Assembly: GCA_910580015.1 (NCBI GenBank)
Contig: CAJTVT010000033.1
Coordinates: 1-31,306 of the forward strand
DNA length: 31,306 bases
From: an uncultured Lachnospiraceae bacterium
GTDB taxonomy: Bacteria > Bacillota > Clostridia > Lachnospirales > Lachnospiraceae
Direction of reading: 5' to 3'
This document shows, in pieces, positions 17,749 to 26,345 of the stretch (position 1 is its first letter; the number at the start of each line of letters is the position of its first letter). Position numbers and translations under genes: made by a program. The notes under the pieces were generated by a model. That model ran no database searches and was not told the DNA's origin. It saw only the letters and a list, made by a program, of their open reading frames with translations.

Positions 17749-18729
17749 TTATCTAGTTTGCAGAAAAATATTTTCCCGCTGTGCATCCTCATCTTCTGGA
17801 TAATCCTCCAGATAGGAAGCCATCTTCTCCCTGGCGGAAGCAAAGTCCAAAAGATTCTCATAACAAATAATTTCATTGCGACGAAGACGTTTTTCATTTT
17901 CTGGACTCTCTGTACTCAATGCTTGTTGAAACATTTCCAGCGCTTCCTCATACTTCCCAGACTCCATCTGTATTTCCCCCAATGATATCATGGTAGATGT
18001 GTCAGTTCCATTTTTCTTGAGATAATTTTCATACACAGGCTTCGCTTTTTTCTCCTGACCCTGAGCTTCATAAACTTGCGCCATATACAAAAGAGCCTTC
18101 GTATCTCCTTTATTTACGGCCTGATCCAACTCTTTTAGCGCCTTTTCATATTCTCCTTGAATCAGGTATATATGTCCTCGTTCTCGATGATCCTCCGGTT
18201 TATCTGCCTTAAGTGTCAGTGCATTTGCTAGCAATTCTTCTGCCTGTTGGGTAAATCCTGCTCCCGCCAAATTCTCATAGACGGAAAGGTACAGTGCATA
18301 ATCACCACTCAATTCCAACGCCTTTTCATAATCCTTCTTTGCATTGTCACTATCTTTTTCTTTCAAATTCACACATCCCCGGATAAAATACGCCTTTGCA
18401 TCGTTTTCATCAAACTCAATCAGGGCGTTGCAAGTATCGATTGCGCCTTTTGTATCTCCACTATTATACTGTGCCGTCGCCTTATATCGGCAAATGTCCT
18501 GTTCCATTTCCATCTGCAAGATATTTGCCAGAGATTGATCCAGCGCTTTTTGAAACGCCTTTACTGCTCCTTCATAATCTCCCTCGTTCATCTTGTTAAT
18601 TCCCACCTGACGAAAGGCTTTCATATTCTCCGCTGCTTCCTGCTGTTGGCATCCTGCCAGGCCAATGCCACCCAAAAGAACAAACGTCAACAGCCACGCT
18701 GCTCTTTTGCTGTTTCTCTTTCCTCTCAT
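17749..18729 (-). CDS. TPR-repeat lipoprotein
   Basis: A 326-aa protein with a lipoprotein signal: basic N-terminus, hydrophobic core and lipobox LAGC (24-27), so it is likely anchored on the outer face of the membrane. The rest is a run of tetratricopeptide repeats, for example GDYEGAVKAFQKAL, GDTKGAIDTCNALIEF, DSDNAKKDYEKALEL, GEYEKALKELDQAV and GKYEEALEMFQQAL. Such repeats mediate protein contacts, and no enzymatic motif is visible. An AGGAAAG site precedes the ATG. It lies 25 bases before the deacetylase gene and about 100 bases after the EamA gene, with no obvious promoter between, so a three-gene transcript is possible. The partner could be the deacetylase, but this is inference. Confidence 0.88.
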   Translation of the reverse strand: MRGKRNSKRAAWLLTFVLLGGIGLAGCQQQEAAENMKAFRQVGINKMNEGDYEGAVKAFQKALDQSLANILQMEMEQDICRYKATAQYNSGDTKGAIDTCNALIEFDENDAKAYFIRGCVNLKEKDSDNAKKDYEKALELSGDYALYLSVYENLAGAGFTQQAEELLANALTLKADKPEDHRERGHIYLIQGEYEKALKELDQAVNKGDTKALLYMAQVYEAQGQEKKAKPVYENYLKKNGTDTSTMISLGEIQMESGKYEEALEMFQQALSTESPENEKRLRRNEIICYENLLDFASAREKMASYLEDYPEDEDAQRENIFLQTR

Positions 18730-18830
18730 TCTTTCCTGCCCTTTCTACTACACTTTAAGCTCCCACTGTTCTCAATCACGATCCACTTTCTCTACTCTGC
18801 AAAACTTCCTCTGTCTTGGGACGTTTTCTC

Positions 18831-19787
18831 CTATGCTCCTTTTCCACTTTTTGAAGGAAGCTGTGCCATAATAATTGCAAGAAACATCAAGACACATCCA
18901 AACAATTCCCTTCCCGTTAACCTCTGGGATAAAATCACCATCCCTGCCAGCACAGAAATTACAGATTCTAGGCTGAGAATCAATGATGCCACGGTAGGAT
19001 TCATCCCTTTTTGCCCTACGATCTGTAAAGTATAGGCCACACCACAGGACATCACACCTGCGTATAAAATTGGCTGCCATGCTGATAAAACTGCATTCAA
19101 CTTTGGCTGCTCTGTTAAGAGCATCCCCACACCGGAGATTATCCCACATACAAAAAACTGAATACAGGACATCCGTACACCATCTGCCAACTCTGTAAAA
19201 TAATCAATAACCAGAATATGGAAAGAAAATCCCAGCGCTCCGATAAACAATAGCGCCTCTCCTTTCCCAATAGGCAGCCATGTTAGAAATCTCTCCGCCT
19301 CTCCTAAAGAGGCTGCGTCTGTAATACATAAAAAATACAGACCTGCCACCGCAAGGGCTACACCAATCCATACTGTGATCTTGCATTTCCTATGGAAAAA
19401 CAATCCCAGAATCGGCACAATGATAATATAAAACGCTGTGATAAATCCGGCCTTCCCCACCGATGTATATTGAATACCAAACTGTTGAAGATTACTCCCC
19501 AGGCACAGCAGCATCCCACATAAAATTCCTCCTGTCATAAGAATTTTTCTTTCTTTTTTCCTTTGTCCTTCTTCTTGTTCCTTCTTCCTGGTTGGAACCT
19601 TTCCATGCATCTTATCCAACAGAATGATGCATGGAATCAAAACTACGCCTCCCAAAAGACATCTCACGCAGTTAAAGGTAAAAGGTCCAACATACTCCAT
19701 TCCCACACTCTGTGCTACAAAAGCCACACCCCAAATAGTGGCAGTCAGTAACAGCAACAGAGAATTTCTAATTTTTAATTTATCCAT
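18831..19787 (-). CDS. EamA/DMT-superfamily transporter
   Basis: A 318-aa membrane protein made of two EamA halves, about ten hydrophobic helices in total. The first half contains TATIWGVAFVAQSVGMEYVG and PFTFNCVRCLLGG; the second contains GVAYTLQIVGQKGMNPTVAS and SLESVISVLAGM, both typical of the family. Members export or import small metabolites such as amino acids or nucleotides; the substrate cannot be told from the sequence. The start at 19787 is chosen because the first helix begins there, although only a weak AGGT ribosome site precedes it. A long hairpin lies 23 bases upstream, so either a promoter overlaps the hairpin or read-through from glgP supplies transcription. Confidence 0.9.
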   Translation of the reverse strand: MDKLKIRNSLLLLLTATIWGVAFVAQSVGMEYVGPFTFNCVRCLLGGVVLIPCIILLDKMHGKVPTRKKEQEEGQRKKERKILMTGGILCGMLLCLGSNLQQFGIQYTSVGKAGFITAFYIIIVPILGLFFHRKCKITVWIGVALAVAGLYFLCITDAASLGEAERFLTWLPIGKGEALLFIGALGFSFHILVIDYFTELADGVRMSCIQFFVCGIISGVGMLLTEQPKLNAVLSAWQPILYAGVMSCGVAYTLQIVGQKGMNPTVASLILSLESVISVLAGMVILSQRLTGRELFGCVLMFLAIIMAQLPSKSGKGA

Positions 19788-19809
19788 AATTCTCGTACCT
19801 GTCAAATAA

Positions 19810-19869
19810 GGCTGCTGCAAAAGAACTTCAAGCACAACGGTTGTGCTTCGATCTCGTTTTGCAACAGCC
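19810..19869 (-). terminator. Long hairpin downstream of glgP (terminator or repeat element)
   Basis: A 60-base imperfect palindrome. The outer arms, GGCTGCTGCAAAA and TTTTGCAACAGCC, match with one wobble, and the inner arms AAGCACAAC and GTTGTGCTT match perfectly. It lies 66 bases past the glgP stop and just before the EamA gene. It probably ends glgP transcripts, though the T-run is weak. Its GGGCTGTTGCAAAA end also recalls IS terminal repeats. Confidence 0.65.
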
Positions 19870-19935
19870 CTTTAAATTCACTTGTTGTATCTATTCCACT
19901 TGGCAACAGACCATTCATCTACCATCCATGAAATC

Positions 19936-22398
19936 TTATTCTGGCATTTCTACTTTCACCCGATCCAGATGCCAAATGTCATCCACATATTCCTGAATGG
20001 TACGGTCAGAAGTAAACTTGCCAGCATGCGCTGTGTTCAGCATCGCCATCTTTGCCCATCTCTTCTCATCTCTGTACGCTTGCTCTACTCGCTCCTGAGC
20101 TTCCGCATAAGAACGGAAATCCTTCAGGATAAAATACGTATCTGCATACTGTGTGTCTTGTGTATTCAACAGAGAATTATACAGCGGACGCAACAATTCT
20201 GAATCTCTTCTGGTATACATTCCATTAATCAACTGCATCAATACCTGACGAATATCCTGATCATGATTGAAAATTTGCATCGGATCATAATCCCGTCTCT
20301 GCTCATGCTCAATTACCTCTTGAGAACTCATACCAAAGATAAATGCATTTTCTTCTCCAACTTCCTCCACAATTTCCACATTGGCGCCGTCCATCGTGCC
20401 AAGGGTTACTGCGCCGTTCAGCATAAATTTCATGTTACCTGTACCAGAAGCCTCCTTGCTGGCTGTGGAAATCTGCTCTGACACGTCAGCCGCTGCAAAA
20501 ATCCACTCTGCTGTTGACACTTTATAGTCCTCAATAAACACTACTTTAATCTTGCCATTGATAGAAGGATCGTTGTTCACTACCTCTGCCACACTGTTAA
20601 TCAATTTAATGGTAAGTTTTGCGATACGATAACCAGCCGCAGCTTTTGCACCAAAGATAAAAGTTCTGGGATAAAAATCCATCTCAGGATGTTCCTTGAT
20701 CTTGTTATACAGATACATTACATGCAAAATATTTAAAAGCTGACGTTTGTACTCATGGAGACGCTTCACCTGAACATCAAAAATAGAACGAGGATCCACT
20801 TCAATTCCGTTGTGCTTTCTAATATATTCCGCAAGACGCAGCTTATTCTGATATTTGATATTCATAAACTCCTGCTGTGCCTTCTCATCATCCGCATAGA
20901 CAGCCAATTTCTCCAGATGCGGCAGATTCGTTACCCAGTCATCCCCGATATATTTATTGATCCATTGTGACAACAGCGGATTTCCATGATACAAGAATCT
21001 TCTCTGCGTGATTCCGTTAGTCTTATTGTTAAATTTATTTGGGAACATCTCATAGAACTCGCGCAGTTCCTGATTTTTCAAAATCTCTGTGTGCAGTCTT
21101 GCCACACCATTGACAGAACAGCCTGCCGCGATCGCAAGGTGTGCCATTTTCACCTGACCATCGAAGACAATCGCCATCTTCTTCACTTTATTGTAATCTC
21201 CTGGGAATCGCTTCTCAATATCCAGAATGAAACGGCGGTTGATCTCCTCAACAATCTGATAAATTCTAGGCAGCAGTCTTGAGAAAATCTCGATTGGCCA
21301 TTTTTCCAACGCCTCTGACATAATGGTATGGTTCGTGTAAGCGCAGGTATGTGTTGTGATCTCCCATGCCTCATCCCACTCCATACCTTCTTCATCCAGT
21401 AAAATACGCATCAGCTCTGCAACAGCCACGGTAGGATGTGTATCATTCAACTGAATTGCCACTTTTTCTGGCAGTTTATGCAAATCCGTATGATGCTTCT
21501 TATAACGCGCAATGGCACGCTGTACACTTGCAGACACAAAGAAATACTGCTGTTTAAGACGAAGCTCTTTTCCCTGGATATGGTTATCGTTGGGATATAA
21601 CACTTCCACCAGGTTTCTCGCAAGATTTTCCTGCTCCACCGCTTTCTTGTAATCTCCCTTATCAAACGCATCCAACTCAAAATACTCTTCTGGTTCTGCA
21701 TCCCAAGCAATCAGCACATTCACCATATTGTTGTTATAACCGAGCACAGGCATATCATAAGGAACGGCACGGACTGTCTGATATCCTTCATGGATAAAAC
21801 GAGTTTTTCCTCCATCCATCTCAGAGCGAACATAACCACCAAATTTAATCTGGAAGGTATGCTCTGGGCGGCGCAGTTCGAAAGGATAGCCATCCTTAAG
21901 CCAATTATCTGGCACTTCCACCTGAAAACCATCTTCAATTTTCTGACGAAACAATCCATAGCGGTAGCGGATGCCGCAGCCATAAGCAGGATATCCCAAA
22001 GTGGACAAAGATTCCATAAAGCAAGCCGCAAGCCTTCCCAAACCACCATTTCCCAATGCCGGATCTGGCTCCTGATCCTCAATCACATTCAGGTCAAAAC
22101 CAATTTCATCCAATGCGTCTTTTACCTCTTTGTATGCGGTCATATTAATCAAGTTATTACCCAACGCCCTGCCCATCAAAAACTCCATGGACATATAATA
22201 CAAAATCTTTGGATCTTCCTTGTCAAACGTCTTCTGGGTGGCAAGCCACTGATCAATCACGACATTTTTCACCGCGTTTGATACTGCCTGATACACTTCC
22301 TGCTGGGAAGCCTCCTCCAAGGTCTTACGGTAAAGGTTTTTTACATTGTTTTTAATTTCCTGTATAAACTTCTCTTTCTCAAACAACTGATTTTTCAT
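19936..22398 (-). CDS. glgP: Glycogen/maltodextrin phosphorylase
   Basis: An 820-aa GT35 phosphorylase (usual length) that releases glucose-1-phosphate from alpha-1,4-glucans using phosphate and pyridoxal phosphate. Visible family motifs are GNGGLGRLAACFMESL, YGCGIRYRYGLF and the PLP-lysine region EASGTGNMKFMLNG (about 650-665), followed by GTMDGANVEI. The start follows an AAGGAGG ribosome site. The gene lies only 31 bases after ileS with no hairpin between, so it is probably cotranscribed from the T-box-controlled promoter; a promoter inside ileS cannot be excluded. The product G1P could feed glycolysis or UDP-glucose needed by GalT. Confidence 0.96.
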   Translation of the reverse strand: MKNQLFEKEKFIQEIKNNVKNLYRKTLEEASQQEVYQAVSNAVKNVVIDQWLATQKTFDKEDPKILYYMSMEFLMGRALGNNLINMTAYKEVKDALDEIGFDLNVIEDQEPDPALGNGGLGRLAACFMESLSTLGYPAYGCGIRYRYGLFRQKIEDGFQVEVPDNWLKDGYPFELRRPEHTFQIKFGGYVRSEMDGGKTRFIHEGYQTVRAVPYDMPVLGYNNNMVNVLIAWDAEPEEYFELDAFDKGDYKKAVEQENLARNLVEVLYPNDNHIQGKELRLKQQYFFVSASVQRAIARYKKHHTDLHKLPEKVAIQLNDTHPTVAVAELMRILLDEEGMEWDEAWEITTHTCAYTNHTIMSEALEKWPIEIFSRLLPRIYQIVEEINRRFILDIEKRFPGDYNKVKKMAIVFDGQVKMAHLAIAAGCSVNGVARLHTEILKNQELREFYEMFPNKFNNKTNGITQRRFLYHGNPLLSQWINKYIGDDWVTNLPHLEKLAVYADDEKAQQEFMNIKYQNKLRLAEYIRKHNGIEVDPRSIFDVQVKRLHEYKRQLLNILHVMYLYNKIKEHPEMDFYPRTFIFGAKAAAGYRIAKLTIKLINSVAEVVNNDPSINGKIKVVFIEDYKVSTAEWIFAAADVSEQISTASKEASGTGNMKFMLNGAVTLGTMDGANVEIVEEVGEENAFIFGMSSQEVIEHEQRRDYDPMQIFNHDQDIRQVLMQLINGMYTRRDSELLRPLYNSLLNTQDTQYADTYFILKDFRSYAEAQERVEQAYRDEKRWAKMAMLNTAHAGKFTSDRTIQEYVDDIWHLDRVKVEMPE

Positions 22399-22429
22399 AT
22401 CTGCCTCCTTCTTCTCTGGTATACACCCC

Positions 22430-25400
22430 TTAATTTATCTTTTCTACCCCCAAAATCACAGGCTCTCCATTGATATTCCATTCCTTCTGATATCCCTTAA
22501 GTTCTGCACTGTCAATCTTCTCTGCAAGTACCTCCGACTGAATCTGTGTGCCGCTGCTGTGGAAAATCGAAGAAATTCTATCCCCTGCCTGGTAAGATAT
22601 GGCAATCTTATCCATCACTTCAAATCCTGCTTCTTTACGCATCGTCTGGATCTTGCTGATCAGTTCTCGTACAAAGCCTTCTTCAATCAGTTCTGGGGTC
22701 AGATTGGTATCAAGGACTACCGTCACTTCGTTATCTCCTTCTGTCACATATCCTTCCTGCTGAGTCATGGTAATTAGCAAGTCCTCCTCACATAATACAA
22801 CGTCTGCATTTACACTGTCAAGAGTAATGCTTCCATTCTTCTTAAGCTCCTCCATGGCGTGATTTCCATCTAACTCCTTTAATGCCTGTTGAATCTGACC
22901 CAGGAATTTGCCATATTTGGGCCCCACAGTCCGAAGCTGTGGCTTAAAGGTATAATCCGTAAAACTGCTGACATCTTTTGTAAAAGTTACCTTTTTTACA
23001 TTCAACTCTTCCTCGATAATCTTCTGGAAAAATTCTGGCAATTCATAAGATGATTTCACAAACATCGTTCCGATAGGCTGACGATTTTTGATGTTTGCAC
23101 TGTTGCGGCAGGCACGGCCCATAACCACAATCTTCAACACTGCATCCATGTTCTTTTCCAGCTCTTTGTCTACCATTCCTGGGTCTGCCACAGGAAAATC
23201 ACACAGATGTATACTCTCTGGAGCGGACTTATCGATACTGCACACCAGATTCCGGTAAATATCCTCGGTCATAAAAGGAATCATAGGAGCCGCCGCCTTA
23301 CTCACCGTCACCAGTGCAGTGTATAAGGTCATATAAGCGTTAATCTTATCTTGTTCCATTCCCTTTGCCCAGAACCGTTCACGGCTCCTTCTGACATACC
23401 AGTTACTCATATCATCCACAAACTCTTGCAGTGCTCTTGCAGCCTCTGGAATCCGATAATTGCCCAGATCATTGTCCACCTGGGTAACCAAGGTATTCAG
23501 CTTGGATAACAGCCATTTGTCCATCACAGACAATTTCTCGTATTCCAGCTTATATTTTGTAGCATCAAATTCATCTATATTCGCATACAGGATAAAAAAT
23601 GCATACGTATTCCAAAGCGTGCCCATAAATTTGCGCTGCCCTTCCTGTACTGCTTTTCCATGAAAACGATTTGGAAGCCAAGGCGCAGAATTGACATAAA
23701 AGTACCAGCGGATAGCGTCTGCACCGTAAGTCTCCAAAGCATCAAAGGGATCTACCGCATTTCCCTTGCTTTTACTCATCTTCTGTCCTTTTTCATCTTG
23801 GACATGCCCCAAAACAATCACATTCTCATACGGAGCTTTATTGAACAACAGTGTAGATTCGGCAAGAAGAGAATAGAACCAGCCACGAGTCTGATCCACC
23901 GCTTCTGAGATAAACTGCGCTGGAAATTGCTGTTCAAATATTTCTTTATTCTCAAATGGATAGTGATGCTGCGCAAATGGCATCGCCCCAGAATCAAACC
24001 AACAGTCAATAACCTCTGGCACACGGTGCATTTCTTTTCCACATTTGGAACATTTGATCGTCACTGCATCAATATAGGGGCGATGCAGTTCAATCTCCTC
24101 TGGACAATTCTCAGATAACTCTTTTAACTCTGCAATGCTTCCAACGGAATGCATATGACCGCAGTCGCATTCCCAGATATTCAACGGTGTTCCCCAATAA
24201 CGATTTCTTGAGATTCCCCAGTCCTGAACATTTTCCAGCCAGTCGCCAAATCGTCCCTTTCCGATACTCTCCGGAATCCAGTTGATGGTATTGTTGTTGC
24301 GAATCAAATCTTCTTTCACTTCTGTCATCTTGATAAACCAAGATTCTCTTGCATAATAAATCAGAGGTGTATCACATCTCCAGCAGTGGGGATATTCATG
24401 TTCAAATTTCGGTGCATCAAATAAAAGCTTCTGATCCTCTAAATCCTGCAAAATCATTGGGTCTGCTTTCTTACAAAAAACACCTTCATAAGGCGTTCCC
24501 TCTGTCAGTTCTCCTTTCCCATTGACAAACTGTACAAAAGGAAGATCATAATCTCTTCCCACTTTCGAGTCGTCCTCACCAAAAGCTGGAGCGATATGGA
24601 CAATTCCTGTACCATCTGTCATGGTAACATAGGTATTACAAGTAACAAAATGTGCCTTTTTATGCTGTTTTGCGGCTGCTTCTTTCGCGCAGGCAAACAG
24701 AGGCTCATATTCTTTATATTCCAGCTCTGTTCCCTGATATTTCTCCAGCACTTCATATGCTTTTTCTCCTGCTTCCTGCTGTTCTTTGTCAAGCAACGAG
24801 GACAGCACCCGCTCCAATAAAGCTTCCGCCATATAATAAGTGTAGCCATCTGCCGCCTTAACCTTGCAGTATGTCTCCTGTGGATTTACACACAGCGCCA
24901 GGTTCGAGGGCAACGTCCACGGTGTTGTTGTCCATGCCAAGAAATAGGCGTCCTCTCCAACCACTTTAAAACGCACAATTGCCGAACGCTCTTTTACTGT
25001 TTTATAGCCTTGTGCTACCTCCTGCGCAGAGAGAGGTGTTCCGCAGCGGGGACAATAAGGCACAATCTTAAATCCCTTGTACAATAATTTCCGGTCCCAG
25101 ATCTCTTTTAATGCCCACCATTCGGATTCAATAAATTCGTTGTGGTAGGTGACATAAGGATTGTCCATATCTGCCCAAAATCCAACTGTGCCAGAGAAAT
25201 CCTCCCACATCCCCTTGTATTTCCAGACGCTTTCCTTACATTTATCAATAAATGGCTCCAAACCATACTCTTCAATTTGTTCTTTGCCATCCAATCCCAA
25301 AAGTTTCTCCACCTCCAGCTCCACCGGAAGTCCATGCGTGTCCCATCCTGCTTTACGCGGCACCATTTTGCCCTTCATGGTCTGGTATCTTGGAATCATA

Positions 25401-25597
25401 TCCTTGATCACACGAGTGAGCACATGGCCGATATGCGGCTTTCCGTTGGCAGTAGGCGGTCCGTCATAAAAAGTATACGTCTCTCCTTCTTTACGGTTTT
25501 CCATACTTTTCTTAAAAATATCATTGTCTCTCCAGAATTGTTCTGTCTGTTTCTCTCTTTCTACAAAATTCAAATTTGTCTCGACTTTGCGATACAT
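22430..25597 (-). CDS. ileS: Isoleucyl-tRNA synthetase (type 2)
   Basis: A 1055-aa class I aminoacyl-tRNA synthetase. It carries HIGH (residues 55-58, within GKPHIGHVLTRVIKDM), the editing domain, metal-binding Cys pairs (YCPRCG, CSKCGKEMHRVPE), and KMSKS (about 605, GQKMSKSKGNAVDP). The length over 1000 aa and the motif context fit the type-2 (eukaryote-like) IleRS rather than the roughly 930-aa type 1 with a C-terminal zinc finger. Type 2 enzymes are known to resist mupirocin. The start was set at ATG 25597 (MYRK), as AGGAGA sits 7 bases upstream; the ATG at 25603 is too close to that site. It is controlled by the T-box leader upstream. Confidence 0.96.
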   Translation of the reverse strand: MYRKVETNLNFVEREKQTEQFWRDNDIFKKSMENRKEGETYTFYDGPPTANGKPHIGHVLTRVIKDMIPRYQTMKGKMVPRKAGWDTHGLPVELEVEKLLGLDGKEQIEEYGLEPFIDKCKESVWKYKGMWEDFSGTVGFWADMDNPYVTYHNEFIESEWWALKEIWDRKLLYKGFKIVPYCPRCGTPLSAQEVAQGYKTVKERSAIVRFKVVGEDAYFLAWTTTPWTLPSNLALCVNPQETYCKVKAADGYTYYMAEALLERVLSSLLDKEQQEAGEKAYEVLEKYQGTELEYKEYEPLFACAKEAAAKQHKKAHFVTCNTYVTMTDGTGIVHIAPAFGEDDSKVGRDYDLPFVQFVNGKGELTEGTPYEGVFCKKADPMILQDLEDQKLLFDAPKFEHEYPHCWRCDTPLIYYARESWFIKMTEVKEDLIRNNNTINWIPESIGKGRFGDWLENVQDWGISRNRYWGTPLNIWECDCGHMHSVGSIAELKELSENCPEEIELHRPYIDAVTIKCSKCGKEMHRVPEVIDCWFDSGAMPFAQHHYPFENKEIFEQQFPAQFISEAVDQTRGWFYSLLAESTLLFNKAPYENVIVLGHVQDEKGQKMSKSKGNAVDPFDALETYGADAIRWYFYVNSAPWLPNRFHGKAVQEGQRKFMGTLWNTYAFFILYANIDEFDATKYKLEYEKLSVMDKWLLSKLNTLVTQVDNDLGNYRIPEAARALQEFVDDMSNWYVRRSRERFWAKGMEQDKINAYMTLYTALVTVSKAAAPMIPFMTEDIYRNLVCSIDKSAPESIHLCDFPVADPGMVDKELEKNMDAVLKIVVMGRACRNSANIKNRQPIGTMFVKSSYELPEFFQKIIEEELNVKKVTFTKDVSSFTDYTFKPQLRTVGPKYGKFLGQIQQALKELDGNHAMEELKKNGSITLDSVNADVVLCEEDLLITMTQQEGYVTEGDNEVTVVLDTNLTPELIEEGFVRELISKIQTMRKEAGFEVMDKIAISYQAGDRISSIFHSSGTQIQSEVLAEKIDSAELKGYQKEWNINGEPVILGVEKIN

Positions 25598-25681
25598 GAA
25601 CATTTCTCCTTTCGTAATTCATGTGATTTTGCTCAGAGGATTTTTGATTCTATATAAATTCATATCATTTACAATAAAATC

Positions 25682-25713
25682 AAAAAAAGCTCCGCCCTGT
25701 AAAAGGACGAAGC
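25682..25713 (-). terminator. Regulated terminator of the T-box leader
   Basis: On the minus strand GCTTCGTCC pairs with GGGCGGAGC (9 bp including G-U pairs, 7-nt loop), followed by seven T residues (25682-25688). The 5' arm contains the CGTCC that also takes part in the antiterminator. Confidence 0.9.
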
Positions 25714-25984
25714 CATAAATGCATCGTTACCACCTGTTACACTGTACTTTGGCTTGTCTTACCTTTTTCTTAAAATAAAATACAGCCAGCATACACGATT
25801 CCCATAACGGAGGAATCTACCGTCCCAGCTTACTTTTTCCTGTCCATCAAATGTTCAAGATGTTCAGCGGGCAACTTAGAAGTGATATTCAGACAGCCTC
25901 TGCATGTACCGGCTTCCACCATCCCGGCTCGCTGAAACGCATAAACTACTGTCCTACTGTCTTCGTCATAGTCTTTCCTTATTC
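25682..25984 (-). ncRNA. T-box leader, isoleucine specific
   Basis: The leader lies between the ileS promoter and ileS, read on the minus strand. Stem I shows the AGTAG bulge motif and the conserved distal loop GGGATGGTGGAAGCC. The specifier loop contains GAATATCAC, with codon ATC (25884-25886) for isoleucine. The T-box core reads AGGTGGTAACGATGC (25721-25735), a variant of the canonical AGGGTGGNACCGCG; its bulge TGGT would pair with an ACCA 3' end, matching the A discriminator of tRNA-Ile. A CGTCC element and an intrinsic terminator follow. Uncharged tRNA-Ile should favour the antiterminator and switch on ileS and probably glgP. Confidence 0.93.
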
Positions 25985-25990
25985 TGCTCT

Positions 25991-26020
25991 ATTATAAAGC
26001 CTGGCTTTCTCATTTGTCAA
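25991..26020 (-). promoter_or_regulatory. Promoter of T-box-ileS-glgP
   Basis: Perfect TTGACA (26015-26020) and TATAAT (25991-25996) on the minus strand with 18-bp spacing, giving a leader of nearly 390 bases before ileS. Confidence 0.88.
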
Positions 26021-26067
26021 GGTATCGGAATGGAATTTTCAGCGAGCAGTTTGGGCTGGAGGAATGA

Positions 26068-26307
26068 AAGGAATGTTCCAAACGTATTTATGAAGCTCCC
26101 AAGTTCATTTTTTATGCGTTAGGCTATACGAAAGAGCTCATCTTGAGAATGAGTCAGACAGGAATACAGGACTTTCTTACGAAAAAAGTCAAATCACAGC
26201 AGATGAATCTATTTGAGCATTCTAAAATAGAGGATACTGGAGCATTTGTATTTAAAAATAAGGGAACTCAAAAAAGTAGAAAAATGTTGAATTCAGAACA
26301 TACGTGA
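26068..26307 (+). pseudogene. Unrecognised coding remnant
   Basis: This open stretch reads with protein-like composition (for example FYALGYTKELILRMSQTG and KVKSQQMNLFEHSKI) but has no plausible start before an internal ATG at 26149, which would give only 52 aa. No ribosome site is visible. The stop overlaps the promoter of the next lipoprotein gene. It may be the tail of a gene lost by rearrangement. I do not recognise the family. Confidence 0.3.
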
Positions 26308-26315
26308 GATATAAT
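26287..26315 (+). promoter_or_regulatory. Putative promoter of the CxxC-repeat lipoprotein gene
   Basis: TTGAAT (26287-26292) and a perfect TATAAT (26310-26315) are separated by 17 bp, about 30 bases before the coding start. Confidence 0.7.
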
Positions 26316-26345
26316 GAAGAATATAATCTTAGGAGGGCAAGTGTT

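Noticed and set aside
18247..19035. Plus-strand open frame of 262 codons across two genes
   Set aside because: Overlaps the antisense of both the TPR lipoprotein and the EamA gene, which are well supported.
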